Shown: positions 8,828 to 17,689, counted from the first letter of the stretch. The stretch is 64,000 nt of DNA from Mesorhizobium ciceri biovar biserrulae WSM1271 (GCF_000185905.1 NC_014923.1:1116001-1180000), one strand, 5' to 3'. The notes: a model not told the origin generated them from the sequence alone. A program made the numbers and translations.

Positions 8828-9535
8828 ATGACAAACCGGAAAACTCTGCTGGCGGCGCTTGCTGCATTGGCGCTCCTGGCATCTCCGGCGCTCGCCGGCA
8901 ATGGGCACGGCGGTGGCGGTGGCAATGCCGGAGGCAACGGGCACGGCAACGGCGGTAGCAATGGCAACGGCGGCAATGGCAAGAGCGGCGCTTCGCACGG
9001 CAAGTCGTCGTCGGCCCCCGGCCAGGTGGCCAAAGCGGACGACACCACGGTCGACAAGACCACCAAGGTCTCGTCCGTGCCCAAAGGCAAGAACATCCAC
9101 GCCAAGCTTGGCCGGGTGAGCTCGCTGAAGCGCAACATCAATGCCTATATGAACTCGAAGAGCAAGAAATTCGCCGCCCTTCAGGCATTCGTGACGCAGT
9201 CCGCCAAAGCCAAGGTCGCTCAGGCCGCCGCCGACGCAGCACAGGCTAAGCTGGATGCGCTGACGTCCCTGACACCCGATCAGATTGCCGCGATGTCGCC
9301 CGAAGATCAGGCGGCCCTGCCTGGGAAGATAGCTGCTCTGCAGGCCGAGGTCGCTGCCGACAACGCTGCTGCTGCTGCGGCCGCGGTCGGCACCGATGAT
9401 GCATCGCTCGACGCGGCATTGGCGGATATGGCCAACAAGCCCGTCGACGCTGCGGTCACGTCCTGGGCTCAAGACGTCCTTGCCGGCAAGATCGACCAGA
9501 CGGCTGCCGCGATGCAGACGGAAACGACGCCGTAA
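8828..9535 (+). CDS. secreted protein with Gly/Asn/His-rich N-terminal region, unknown function
   Basis: A 235-residue protein with a clear Sec signal peptide (positively charged MTNRK, an Ala/Leu-rich core, cleavage after PALA near residue 23). Residues 24-55 are low-complexity repeats of Gly, Asn, His and Ser. A Lys/Ser/Val segment follows, then two Ala-rich segments likely to form helices (about 115-205) with many Asp/Gln/Ala. No catalytic motif is visible, and I do not recognise the family. It has a good ribosome site (GAGGAG) before the ATG and is followed by a strong terminator, so it is probably a single-gene transcript of the cell envelope or extracellular matrix. Confidence 0.75.
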   Translation: MTNRKTLLAALAALALLASPALAGNGHGGGGGNAGGNGHGNGGSNGNGGNGKSGASHGKSSSAPGQVAKADDTTVDKTTKVSSVPKGKNIHAKLGRVSSLKRNINAYMNSKSKKFAALQAFVTQSAKAKVAQAAADAAQAKLDALTSLTPDQIAAMSPEDQAALPGKIAALQAEVAADNAAAAAAAVGTDDASLDAALADMANKPVDAAVTSWAQDVLAGKIDQTAAAMQTETTP

Positions 9536-9566
9536 CGAACCGCCGCCGAAACGGTAGTGGTCAGTC

Positions 9567-9607
9567 AAAGGCAATGCCGCCGGGTTTCACTCGGCGGCAT
9601 TGCCTTT
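9567..9607. terminator. bidirectional rho-independent terminator
   Basis: A perfect 16-bp stem (AAAGGCAATGCCGCCG with its complement CGGCGGCATTGCCTTT) and a 9-base loop, with T residues at the 3' end and A residues at the 5' end. It lies between the convergent genes ending at 9535 (+) and 9683 (-) and can terminate both. Confidence 0.9.
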
Positions 9608-9625
9608 TCCCGCTCATGGTCGGGC

Positions 9626-9670
9626 TGGCTATCCAGGGATAGCCACCGAGCTGGCGTCCAGGGATAGCCA
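9626..9670. repeat. small duplicated inverted repeat
   Basis: TGGCTATCC-AG-GGATAGCCA (9626-9645) is an inverted repeat. It is followed after six bases by a near copy, TGGCGTCCAGGGATAGCCA (9652-9670). It abuts the stop of the convergent aldehyde dehydrogenase gene. It may be a second hairpin of the terminator region; no further function can be claimed. Confidence 0.5.
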
Positions 9671-9682
9671 GGCTCGAAACAC

Positions 9683-11191
9683 TCAGACATGCTTGCGGCC
9701 GCCGGTCTCGCGAAACCAGCTGTCGGGGTAGGGGTACCACCAGTCCTGGATCGCAGGCTTGTGGTCAATGATCACCATCTTGGAGCGGCGGAAAGCGTCG
9801 AGGCCCTGGCGTCCGAGTTCGCGGCCGAGGCCGGAGGCCTTCCAGCCGCCGAACGGCAGGGCGTCATTGTCGATCAGCGGGTTGTTGACCCAGACCATGC
9901 CGGCTTCGAGCCGTTCCGCCGCCTCGTGGGCTTCGGCCAGATCCGATGTGAACACCGAAGCGCCGAGCCCGAACGGGCTGTCATTGGCAAGCCGGATCGC
10001 CTCGTCGAAATCCCTGACCCGGGAGATGGCGGCGACGGGTCCAAAACACTCTTCGCGCACGATCGCCATATCAGGGGTGACGCCGGTCAGGATCGTCGGT
10101 TCGTAGAACCAGCCGACATTGTACGCAGGCGGGATACGCCCGCCGGTGACTGCGACGGCGCCATGAGCGATCGCATCGTCGACAAGGCGCATGACTTTGG
10201 TCCGCGCGCTTTCGCTGACCAGCGGGCCGATCTCGGTCTTGTCCATGCCGTTGCCGATGCGCAGCGCCCGCGTCCTTTCGGCGAACAGCGCGACGAAGCG
10301 GTCGTGCACGGAATCGACGACGAAGAAGCGCTCGGCCGAAGTGCAGACCTGGCCGGTGAGGTGGAAGGCGGCGGTGACGCTGCCGGCCGCCGCGATCTCG
10401 AGCGGCGCGTGCTCGCTTATGATCAGCGGGTCGCTGCCGCCGGCCTCGATGACGCACGGCTTCATGCGTTCGGCGCAGGCCACCGCCACCGCCTTGCCTG
10501 CGGCGACCGAGCCGGTGAAGGCAACGGCATGGGTGCGGTCGGAGGCGATCAGCGCCTGCGCTGTGGCCGCTCCGCCGGGCAGGCAGGAGACCAGCCCCTC
10601 TGGCAGCGAGCGGAACACGGTCATATAGTCCAGCGTCGAGAGCGTCGTCGCCTCGGCCGGCTTGATGATGCAGGCATTGCCGGCGGCGAGCGATGCGGCG
10701 ACCGTCCAGCACATCAGCAGGATCGGGAAATTGTAGGGCATGATGTGTACGGAGACGCCGTAAGGTTCGTAGCGCGCATACTGGAACGAACCGGCCTGCG
10801 TCGTGCCGGCGATCTTGCCGGCATCGTCGCGCGCCATCTCGGCATAGTAGCGGAAGATCGGCGCGCAATTGGCGATCTCGCCGATCGCTTCGGGGTAGGG
10901 TTTGCCCATCTCGCGCACCATCAGCTCGGCGCAACGCGTGAAGTCCGCCGCCTCGATGGCGTTGGCGACGGCATGCAGATGCTTGGCCCGGCTCTTGGCA
11001 TCGAGCTTCTTCCAGGCGGCCTGCGCCCTGGTTGCCGCCGTGAGCACAGCGTCGATCTCGCCGTCGCTGGCGGCGGCAATGGCGCCGACGGTTTCCAGCG
11101 TCGCCGGATCGATCACCGGTTTTGCCGCGCCGGCCATCGACCGGTAGTCCGGATTGACGAAGAAGGTTGGCCGGTCAGGAGAGAAATCCAT
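9683..11191 (-). CDS. NAD(P)-dependent aldehyde dehydrogenase
   Basis: A 502-residue aldehyde dehydrogenase superfamily enzyme, cytosolic. Catalytic residues are in place: N154 in MPYNFP, E249 in VIEAGG and the nucleophile C283 in GQVCTSAERFF. The cofactor loop is FTGSVAAG (225-232). Relatives include succinate-semialdehyde and gamma-aminobutyraldehyde dehydrogenases, which would fit the amine-catabolic context, but the substrate is inferred. I chose the ATG at 11191 because GGAGAAGGA lies just upstream. An ATG five codons earlier (11206) overlaps that ribosome site. It is the last gene of the long minus-strand operon that begins with the binding protein at 17581. Confidence 0.92.
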   Translation of the reverse strand: MDFSPDRPTFFVNPDYRSMAGAAKPVIDPATLETVGAIAAASDGEIDAVLTAATRAQAAWKKLDAKSRAKHLHAVANAIEAADFTRCAELMVREMGKPYPEAIGEIANCAPIFRYYAEMARDDAGKIAGTTQAGSFQYARYEPYGVSVHIMPYNFPILLMCWTVAASLAAGNACIIKPAEATTLSTLDYMTVFRSLPEGLVSCLPGGAATAQALIASDRTHAVAFTGSVAAGKAVAVACAERMKPCVIEAGGSDPLIISEHAPLEIAAAGSVTAAFHLTGQVCTSAERFFVVDSVHDRFVALFAERTRALRIGNGMDKTEIGPLVSESARTKVMRLVDDAIAHGAVAVTGGRIPPAYNVGWFYEPTILTGVTPDMAIVREECFGPVAAISRVRDFDEAIRLANDSPFGLGASVFTSDLAEAHEAAERLEAGMVWVNNPLIDNDALPFGGWKASGLGRELGRQGLDAFRRSKMVIIDHKPAIQDWWYPYPDSWFRETGGRKHV

Positions 11192-11351
11192 TTTGTCCTT
11201 CTCCATTTATGGAGCCTTTTTGAGAATTCGTCCTGCCGAGGCAGATGGCGTGGCTTTCGAGAACCGGAGCGCAGCGGACATTTAGTCCGTGAGCACCGGA
11301 AGCCCAGAAAGCCGCGTCAGGTGTCCGGCAGGGCAGAATTATCGAGAAGGC

Positions 11352-11696
11352 TCAGCGGATCATGTAGACCTTCTTGATTGTCTCATGGACGGTGCAGACG
11401 CCCTTCCAGTCCTGCGGGAAGAACGCTGCCGTATCCGGCTCGATCTCGATGACCTCGCCGGATTCATGCACATAGGTGCAGCGCCCTTCGAGGAAGTGGC
11501 AGAACTCGTCGCGGGTGACATGGCAGTGCCATTTGCCCGGAGTGCAGACCCAAAGCCCGCATTCGGAGCGGCCTTCCGGCCCCTTGTACAGCAGCTTGCC
11601 CGAGGTATGGGATTGGCCCTCGATCATGGTCGGGATGACGCCCCAGTCGACGAGGTCGGTAATGGTAAGCGGGGATTTCATGATGGGGGTTGTCAT
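11352..11696 (-). CDS. cupin-domain protein (cupin_3 type), third of three tandem copies
   Basis: A 114-residue single-domain cupin. It shares with its two upstream neighbours the pattern DLVDWGV, SGK(L/V)L, SECGLW.CTPG, DEFCHFL.GR..Y and a C-terminal HET.KKVYM. The family (DUF861/cupin_3, as in ureidoglycine aminohydrolase and EutQ-like proteins) usually binds a metal or a small ligand. The His and Glu residues in HCH and DEFCHF are candidate ligands. The start is at 11696 behind AAGGA with six-base spacing. The three copies evidently arose by duplication, and their role in the operon is unknown. Confidence 0.85.
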   Translation of the reverse strand: MTTPIMKSPLTITDLVDWGVIPTMIEGQSHTSGKLLYKGPEGRSECGLWVCTPGKWHCHVTRDEFCHFLEGRCTYVHESGEVIEIEPDTAAFFPQDWKGVCTVHETIKKVYMIR

Positions 11697-11719
11697 ATCG
11701 ATTCCTTGGAAATGAGTGC

Positions 11720-12061
11720 TCAGCGGCACATGAAGGCCTTGGTCAGCGTTTGCGTGATGATGGAGATGCCGGTCCAGCCGGCGGGGAAGAATACCAGCGT
11801 GTCGGCCTCGACCGCGATCTCCTCGCCGTCGTCATGGACATAGCTGCCGCGTCCCGACAGGAAGTGGCAGAATTCGTCGGCGCCAAAGGTGACCTTGCGC
11901 GTGCCCGGCGTGCACGCCCACAGGCCGCATTCGCTCGATCCGTCCGGGTTCTGCGCCAGGACCTTGCCCGAAGCGCGCGGCGAACCGGCGAGCGTGTTGC
12001 TGCCCGCGCCCCAGTCTTCCAATTCCACGGCCGAAGCCTTCGGCCAGTGCGGTGTCGACAT
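11720..12061 (-). CDS. cupin-domain protein (cupin_3 type), second of three tandem copies
   Basis: A 113-residue cupin paralogous to the genes on both sides, with LEDWGAGSN, SGKVLAQNPDGSSECGLWAC and ADEFCHFLSGRGSYVHDDGE. It differs most in its N-terminal third, where the DLVDWGV box is altered. The ATG at 12061 has GGAG nine bases upstream. An in-frame GTG seven codons earlier is less likely. The gene lies 17 bp after the first cupin and 23 bp before the third, so the three are co-transcribed. Confidence 0.85.
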   Translation of the reverse strand: MSTPHWPKASAVELEDWGAGSNTLAGSPRASGKVLAQNPDGSSECGLWACTPGTRKVTFGADEFCHFLSGRGSYVHDDGEEIAVEADTLVFFPAGWTGISIITQTLTKAFMCR

Positions 12062-12078
12062 GTCATCAAGCTCCGTGG

Positions 12079-12429
12079 TCACGCCAGCATGTAGACGTTG
12101 CGCATCGTCTCATGCACGGTGCATTCGCCTCTCCAGCCGGCAGGGAACATGACCACGGTGCCGGTGGAGACTTCTATCATCTCACCGACATCCGACCGGT
12201 AGGTCGCGCGGCCGGCGACGAAATGGCACAATTCGTCGTGCGGGATACTGAGGCGCCAGCGGCCTGGCGTGCAGACCCAAATGCCGGATTCCGGCTGGTT
12301 GTTTGGCCCTTTGTGCACGAGCCTGCCGGTGGAGCGCGAAGCGCCGTCCAGGGCGTCAGGTTGGACGCCCCAGTCGACGAGGTCGGTTCGGGTGGAGGCC
12401 TGGTGGAGGTGTGGGGCGGAGGAGGTCAC
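12079..12429 (-). CDS. cupin-domain protein (cupin_3 type), first of three tandem copies
   Basis: A 116-residue cupin with DLVDWGVQPDALDG, SGIWVCTPGRW, HDELCHFVAGRATY and a terminal HETMRNVYML. The start is GTG at 12429, which overlaps the stop of the upstream glycosyltransferase (GTGA), indicating translational coupling. A longer in-frame reading upstream lies wholly within the glycosyltransferase gene in another frame and is rejected. Possible roles are a small-molecule isomerase or aminohydrolase, or a ligand sensor; none is proven. Confidence 0.85.
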   Translation of the reverse strand: MTSSAPHLHQASTRTDLVDWGVQPDALDGASRSTGRLVHKGPNNQPESGIWVCTPGRWRLSIPHDELCHFVAGRATYRSDVGEMIEVSTGTVVMFPAGWRGECTVHETMRNVYMLA

Positions 12430-13700
12430 AGCAACCCCTCCAGCAATCCTGCCGCCTTCTCCGGGCCATTCTGCGCGTGCATCTGCGCCGATGTCTTCGC
12501 CAGCTTGGCTTTCATCGCCGGGTCGGTCAGGCAGGTCTCGATCCTGGCAACCAGCTCGGCATCGGTCCAGTCGTAGCGCGGCATGCCGAAGCCGTGGCCA
12601 GTTTCCTCGACGCGGGTGGCGTTGTCGTGGCCGTCCCAGACATAGGGCATGATGATGGCCGGTTTGCCGAAATAGAGGCACTCGGTGAACGAGTTGTTGC
12701 CGCCATGGTGGATGACGGCATCGACCTGCGGGATGACCGAGGGCTGCGGAAACCAGCTGTCGACAATGACGTTGCCGGGCACGTCCGTGTACTGGTCCTT
12801 GTAGCCGCCGACATTGACCAGAGCCCTGTAGCGCGTCTTGCCCAATGTCGCGATGATGCGCTTCAGCAGCTCGACATCGCCGGCGCCCAGGCTGCCGAAG
12901 GAGACGTAGAGCAGCGGCCCGTCATTGTTCCTGGAGAAGGTCGGCACCGTGTACGGCTTTTCGTGCCGCACGCAGCCTTCGAGATACTGGAATTTTGCCG
13001 GGTCGAGCGGATGGCGGCGCTTGAATTTTGCCGCCTCGGGGTAGAGCAGCAGGTTCAAATGGGGCGAGGCTTCGAAGAACTGGCCGACCGGATAGGGCGC
13101 CTCGTGGTTGGCGGTGAGAAAGCCGTTGAAGTCGTCATGGATCGGCTTGATCACCGCATTGAAGTGGTCGCGGTAGCGCTGGTGGCCGGCATGGTCGTTC
13201 TCGCCGCAGCCGGAGAGATGGGGCGGGATGTCCTCGTCCTCGATCTCGTTTTCCGAGCAGGAGATGACGCGCACCCACGGCTTGCCGTACTGCTTGATGG
13301 CCGGGAACAGGATGACGTTGTCGACGCAGATCACATCCGGCTTGATGGCTGAGAGAACGCGCGGCAGATCCTTCTGCGCCCATTTGGCGCTGTCGACGAT
13401 CGCCGTCCAGCAATCCTTGACGTAGTTGTCGACCTGGTCGTAGGGCGATTTGCGGAAGTTCGGGATATGGCCGTTGATGAAATCTTCCCAGAATTTCGCC
13501 ATCTGCTCGGGCGGCATCGGCTCCGACAGGTTCACCGGATGCGCCTCGAAGCCGTAGCCCTTGTAGACATCGACGAAGCCGGGGTCGGACAGGAACACCG
13601 CCTTGTGGCCGCGCGCTTCGACTGCCTGGGCGATGCCGACGGAATTGAGCGCCGGGCCGTAGGCGGCTTCTGGAAAAAACGCGATCGTCTTCTGCGCCAT
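12426..13700 (-). CDS. MGT/UGT-like glycosyltransferase (GT1 family), first paralogue
   Basis: A 424-residue GT-B-fold glycosyltransferase of the macrolide/UDP-glucuronosyl type. The N-terminal acceptor half starts with IAFFPEAAYGPALN. The C-terminal nucleotide-sugar half carries the diagnostic block WFPQPSV...IHHGGNNSF.E...FGKP.I.MPY..DGHDNA, including the His-Gly-Gly motif and the closing acidic/Asn residues. It probably glycosylates a small molecule in the cytoplasm. The ATG at 13700 has AGGAG eight bases upstream; longer frames upstream enter the ATPase gene. It sits between a polyamine-type ABC transporter and three cupins, and a clear paralogue lies in the divergent arm at 18769. Confidence 0.9.
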   Translation of the reverse strand: MAQKTIAFFPEAAYGPALNSVGIAQAVEARGHKAVFLSDPGFVDVYKGYGFEAHPVNLSEPMPPEQMAKFWEDFINGHIPNFRKSPYDQVDNYVKDCWTAIVDSAKWAQKDLPRVLSAIKPDVICVDNVILFPAIKQYGKPWVRVISCSENEIEDEDIPPHLSGCGENDHAGHQRYRDHFNAVIKPIHDDFNGFLTANHEAPYPVGQFFEASPHLNLLLYPEAAKFKRRHPLDPAKFQYLEGCVRHEKPYTVPTFSRNNDGPLLYVSFGSLGAGDVELLKRIIATLGKTRYRALVNVGGYKDQYTDVPGNVIVDSWFPQPSVIPQVDAVIHHGGNNSFTECLYFGKPAIIMPYVWDGHDNATRVEETGHGFGMPRYDWTDAELVARIETCLTDPAMKAKLAKTSAQMHAQNGPEKAAGLLEGLL

Positions 13701-13713
13701 CAGGCTTCTCCTG

Positions 13714-14787
13714 TCATTCTGCGAAAATTCTGACATCGGCGGCATCCCAGCCGAGTTCGACCTGGTCGCCCGACGAGACCGGCCGGCGGTCGGCGGCATC
13801 TGCGGTGACGCGCACCAGGAACGGCTTTGGCGACAGGGGCGTGCGGACATGCAGCTGCAGGTCAAGCCCGTGATAGGCCAGCGCGTCGACCGTGCCGGTG
13901 ATGCGGTTGGCGGTTTCCACCGATGGGAATAGCCGGATGCGCTCAGGGCGCACCGAAGCGACAGCGGATGCGCCGGGCGAGAGCGTTGCCGGAACCTTGC
14001 CTGATATGCGTGCGCCATTCGTGGCCACAACGCCATCGGCGGCGGCTTGGCCCGGCACGAAATTCATCACGCCGATGAAGTCGGCGACGAAGCGATCGGC
14101 GGGGTGTTCGTAGATCGCGTGCGGCGTGTCGCATTGCAGCAATCTGCCGTCTTTCAGCACCGCCATGCGGTCGGCCATGACGAGCGATTCCTCCTGGTCA
14201 TGGGTGACGATGACGAAGGTGATGCCGACCTCGTGCTGCAGGCGCTTCAATTCCAGCTGCATGGCGCCGCGCAGTTTCTTGTCGAGCGCGCCGAGCGGCT
14301 CGTCGAGCAGCAGCAGGCGAGGCCGCTTGACCAGCGCGCGGGCAAGCGCGACGCGCTGCTTCTGGCCGCCCGACAATTGCTCCGGCTTGCGGTCGGCGAA
14401 GGGGACGAGCTCGGTCGTCGCCAGGATGGCATCGACGCGGGAGCGGATTTCAGCTGCCGGCAAACGTTCCATCTCCAGGCCGTAGGAGACATTGGCGCGA
14501 ACGCTCATATGCGGAAACAGCGCATAGGATTGGAACATGAGATTGACCGGCCGCTTGTTGGGCGGGGTTTTGGCGATGTCGCGTCCGTCGAGCAGGATGC
14601 GCCCGTCATTGGGCGTCTCGAAACCGGCCAGCATGCGCAAGAGCGTGGTCTTGCCGCAGCCGGACGGGCCGAGCAAAGCGAAGAACTCGTTCTCGCGGAT
14701 GTCGAGCGAGATGCCGTCGACAGCCGTCACCCTGCCGAAATTCTTCGACACATGATCGATGGCCAGCAGAGTGCGGGGTTCGCTCAT
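13714..14787 (-). CDS. polyamine-type ABC transporter, ATP-binding subunit (PotA/PotG-like)
   Basis: A 357-residue ATPase with Walker A GPSGCGKTT, signature LSGGQKQR, Walker B LLLDEPLGAL and H-loop VTHDQEES, followed by a TOBE-like C-terminal domain. The start ATG at 14787 overlaps the upstream permease stop by four bases (ATGA). It is the fourth gene of the minus-strand operon: binding protein, permease, permease, ATPase. It belongs to the same family as the ATPase at 3723. Confidence 0.91.
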   Translation of the reverse strand: MSEPRTLLAIDHVSKNFGRVTAVDGISLDIRENEFFALLGPSGCGKTTLLRMLAGFETPNDGRILLDGRDIAKTPPNKRPVNLMFQSYALFPHMSVRANVSYGLEMERLPAAEIRSRVDAILATTELVPFADRKPEQLSGGQKQRVALARALVKRPRLLLLDEPLGALDKKLRGAMQLELKRLQHEVGITFVIVTHDQEESLVMADRMAVLKDGRLLQCDTPHAIYEHPADRFVADFIGVMNFVPGQAAADGVVATNGARISGKVPATLSPGASAVASVRPERIRLFPSVETANRITGTVDALAYHGLDLQLHVRTPLSPKPFLVRVTADAADRRPVSSGDQVELGWDAADVRIFAE

Positions 14788-15578
14788 TGGCCGATGATCC
14801 CACGGTTGAGCCGCTGCGACAGGGTCAGCGCGGTGATCGAGACCGCCATGACGATGGTCGCCAGCGCGTTGATCTCCGGCGTGATGCCGAAGCGGATCAT
14901 GGCGTAGATCTGCATCGGCAGCGTCGTCGAGGCGCGGCCGGCGCCAGCGGTGAAGAAGGCGATGATGAACTCGTCGACCGAGAGCGTGAAGGCGAGCAGC
15001 GCCCCTGCAATCACCGCCGGCGCGATGACCGGCAATGTCACCCGCCGGAAGGTGGTGAGCGCGGAGGCGCCGAGATCGGCGGAGGCCTCGACGATCGACC
15101 AGTCGAAACTCTTCAGCCGCGCGCGCACCACCGAGCAGACGAAGGCGAGGTTGAAGACGACATGGGCGAGGATGATGGTGTGCAGGCCCATCGTCAGGTT
15201 GAGCATGGAGAAGAACGAGAGCAGCGCGATCGCCAGCACGATGTCGGGAATGATCATCGGTGCGAAAATCAGCGCTTCGAGGGCCTTGCCGTATTGCCGG
15301 CGCATCTCGATGCCGATCGCCAGCAGCGTGCCGAGCAGAGTGGCGATCGCGGTCGAGACCAGCGCCACGATCAGCGTGTTGAGGGCCGCGGACAGGATCG
15401 CCGAATTGCCGGCCAGCGAGGCGTACCATTTCAGGGAGAAGCCCGACCACGCTGTCGGCAGCCCGCCTTCGTTGAAAGACAGCGCCACCAGCACGGCGAT
15501 CGGGATGTAGAGGAAGGCGAAGACGAGGCTGAGCACGAACCAGAGCGTACGCCGCGTGCCGGGAGAGCGCTCAGCCAT
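14784..15578 (-). CDS. ABC transporter permease (PotC/PotI-like)
   Basis: A 264-residue membrane subunit with an N-terminal helix (LWFVLSLVFAFLYIPIAVLV), further hydrophobic helices, the EAA loop EASADLGASALTTFRRVTLP and the later TLSVDEFIIAFFTAG segment seen in PotC-type proteins. It overlaps its neighbours on both sides by a few bases (15571-15578 and 14784-14787), which is typical of tightly coupled transporter genes. Confidence 0.9.
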   Translation of the reverse strand: MAERSPGTRRTLWFVLSLVFAFLYIPIAVLVALSFNEGGLPTAWSGFSLKWYASLAGNSAILSAALNTLIVALVSTAIATLLGTLLAIGIEMRRQYGKALEALIFAPMIIPDIVLAIALLSFFSMLNLTMGLHTIILAHVVFNLAFVCSVVRARLKSFDWSIVEASADLGASALTTFRRVTLPVIAPAVIAGALLAFTLSVDEFIIAFFTAGAGRASTTLPMQIYAMIRFGITPEINALATIVMAVSITALTLSQRLNRGIIGQ

Positions 15579-16461
15579 CGGTGTTACCGCCGGCTTGCGT
15601 GACGTGACCCGAGGCGCGATTGGCGGCCAGCGCTTGCGCCGTCAGTACCAGAAGCATGATGGCAATCAGCGCCATCGCCAGTGCCGCCCCGAAAGGCCAG
15701 TCGTTGGCGGTCAGGAACTGGTCGTAGACGAGGTTGCCGATCATCTGGAAGCGGCCGCCGCCGAGCAGCGCGGGCGTGACGAAATTACCGATCGACAGCA
15801 CGAAGACGAAGACCGCGCCGGCGGCGATGCCCGGTACGGTCAGCGGCAGGACGACACGACGGAACGTGGTGGCTGCCGAAGCGCCGAGATCACGCGAGGC
15901 CTCGGCGAGTTCCGGGTTGAGACGCGACAACGGTGCGTAGCAGGCGAGGATGACGAAGGGCAGGTAGTTATAGACCAGGCCGGCGATGACGGCGCCTTCG
16001 GTGTAGAGCATCGACGGCGGCTCGCCGGTGTAGCCGAACCAGCGCAGCAGCTGGGTAATCAGGCCTTCGCGGTTGAGCAGCACGATCCAGGCATAGGTGC
16101 GGATCAGATAGTTGGACCAGAACGGCAGCACGGCGAAGAACAGGAACACTGGCTGCCACCGGCGCGGTGCCGCCGATATCGCGTAGGCGGCAGCATAGCC
16201 GATCACCACCGCGATCAGGGTCGCGGTGCCGGCGATGCGCGCCGAATTGAGGAAGATGCCGGCATAGAGCGGGTCGAAGACCAGGCCGAAATTCTCCAGC
16301 GTGAAGGTGTATTCGATGCCGCCATAGATGCCACGCCGGAAGAAGGCGAGCGCCAGTACCAGCGCGCACGGCACCACCATCAAGGCCGCGAGCCAGGCCA
16401 GCGCCGGGGCCATCAGCAAGGAGGAACGAAGTCTGGTTGAGGACACGATTGGGTACCGCAT
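15571..16461 (-). CDS. ABC transporter permease (PotB/PotH-like)
   Basis: A 296-residue membrane subunit. It has a hydrophobic helix around residues 15-40, a periplasmic loop, several helices and the EAA loop EASRDLGASAATTFRRVVLP. A GC-rich hairpin (16465-16494) lies just before its start. The ATG at 16461 has no clear Shine-Dalgarno site, so a start sixteen codons downstream remains possible. Confidence 0.89.
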   Translation of the reverse strand: MRYPIVSSTRLRSSLLMAPALAWLAALMVVPCALVLALAFFRRGIYGGIEYTFTLENFGLVFDPLYAGIFLNSARIAGTATLIAVVIGYAAAYAISAAPRRWQPVFLFFAVLPFWSNYLIRTYAWIVLLNREGLITQLLRWFGYTGEPPSMLYTEGAVIAGLVYNYLPFVILACYAPLSRLNPELAEASRDLGASAATTFRRVVLPLTVPGIAAGAVFVFVLSIGNFVTPALLGGGRFQMIGNLVYDQFLTANDWPFGAALAMALIAIMLLVLTAQALAANRASGHVTQAGGNTDG

Positions 16462-16464
16462 TCA

Positions 16465-16494
16465 GCGGCCGACGGCGGAAACCCGCCGTCGGCC
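16465..16494 (-). promoter_or_regulatory. intercistronic hairpin between binding protein and permease
   Basis: CGGCCGACGGCGG-AAAC-CCGCCGTCGGCCG is a perfect 13-bp stem with a tetraloop, filling most of the gap between the binding-protein stop (16517) and the permease start (16461). There is no T-run. Like the hairpin at 6039-6060 it is likely to set the ratio of binding protein to permease. Confidence 0.65.
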
Positions 16495-16516
16495 GTGGTC
16501 TCTGATGTGCCGCCGC

Positions 16517-17581
16517 TTACTGCGCAGCCTTGATCTCGCTGACGATCTTCGAATAGTCGCGCTGGGCGTCGCCGACGTCACGCAACTGCTCGAATTTGAC
16601 GAGATCGGCCACCGGCATCGCCATGTTGGGGAATTTTGCCAGAAAATCGGCCGGCAGGCTCTCCATGGCCGGCTTGTTCGGCACCTTGTAGTCGATGTTC
16701 TGCGCCGCCCAGGCGTGGTTCTTGGCGTCGAGCATGAAGTTGATGAACTGGAAGGCGGCGTCCTTGTTGGCGGAGGCCTTCATCACCACCATCGTGTCGA
16801 CCCAGAGGTCCGAACCTTCCTTGGGAATGACGTATTTGATCTCCGGCTTTTCGGCGATGCCGTAATTGCACCAGCCGTCCCAGGCCTGCACCATCAGTGC
16901 CTCGCCGGACACCAGCTTGGAATAGAAGGTGGTGTCGTCATAGGCGAGCAGGGTCTTCTTGGCCGAGATCAGCAGATCCTTGACCTCGGCCATCTTGGCC
17001 GGGTCGGTTTCGTTGACCGAATAGCCCTTGTCGAGCTGGCCGGCGGCCAGCAGCCAGCGGTCGGTCGCCAGCATGGTGGTCTTGCCCTTCAATTCGTCGG
17101 AGGGCGCGAGCAGGTCGCTCCAGCTGGCCGGTGCGACCTTCATCAGATCCGAGCGATAGCAGAGGCCGGTGGTGCCCCAGGTGTAGGGCACCGAGAAGGC
17201 ATTGCCGACATCGTGCGGCAGCTTGGCTGCTTCCGGATAGAGGTTGGCGAGGTTGGGGATCTTGGCGTGGTCGATCGGCTCGGTCAGGCCGAGCTTGTTC
17301 AGCACCTCGGCGAAGGGTGAGGAGACAAAGACCACGTCATAGCCCTTGCCGCCGGCGGCGATCAGCTTGCCCATGATCTCTTCATTGGTGGCATGCACCA
17401 CCACTTCGCCCGAAACGCCGGTTGCGGTCTTGAAGGCGGCCATGGCGTCGAGTGCCATGTAGCCGTCCCAGTTGGAAATGACGAGGTCGGCAGCCGTCGC
17501 CGGCGCGGACAGCGCCAAGGCCAGGCCAAGTGCGATCGAAGATGTTTTCAGCGCACGGCGCCGCAGGCTGGTAGCGGTCAT
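16517..17581 (-). CDS. ABC transporter substrate-binding protein (PotD/PotF-like)
   Basis: A 354-residue periplasmic binding protein. A Sec signal is visible (an Arg-rich N-terminus MTATSLRRRALK, a hydrophobic core, cleavage after PATA near residue 30). The mature start DLVISNWDGYMALDAM is typical of polyamine binding proteins. Its family matches the one at 4840, but the proteins are distinct. It is the first gene of a nine-gene minus-strand operon reaching 9683 and diverges from the GntR gene at 17820. Confidence 0.9.
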   Translation of the reverse strand: MTATSLRRRALKTSSIALGLALALSAPATAADLVISNWDGYMALDAMAAFKTATGVSGEVVVHATNEEIMGKLIAAGGKGYDVVFVSSPFAEVLNKLGLTEPIDHAKIPNLANLYPEAAKLPHDVGNAFSVPYTWGTTGLCYRSDLMKVAPASWSDLLAPSDELKGKTTMLATDRWLLAAGQLDKGYSVNETDPAKMAEVKDLLISAKKTLLAYDDTTFYSKLVSGEALMVQAWDGWCNYGIAEKPEIKYVIPKEGSDLWVDTMVVMKASANKDAAFQFINFMLDAKNHAWAAQNIDYKVPNKPAMESLPADFLAKFPNMAMPVADLVKFEQLRDVGDAQRDYSKIVSEIKAAQ

Positions 17582-17689
17582 GACAGACTCCCATTCGGTT
17601 GATCGTCGAATTTCATTCGCCGGACCAACGCTTGCGACCCTTGCCGCTGCCTCGATCCTGTTCCCTCGGTCTTTTTCTCGCCGATTGTG

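Noticed and set aside
12426-14036. Longer form of the first glycosyltransferase starting at 14036
   Set aside because: The extra 112 codons overlap the ATPase gene in another frame; the ATG at 13700 has a good ribosome site and matches the paralogue's N-terminus.
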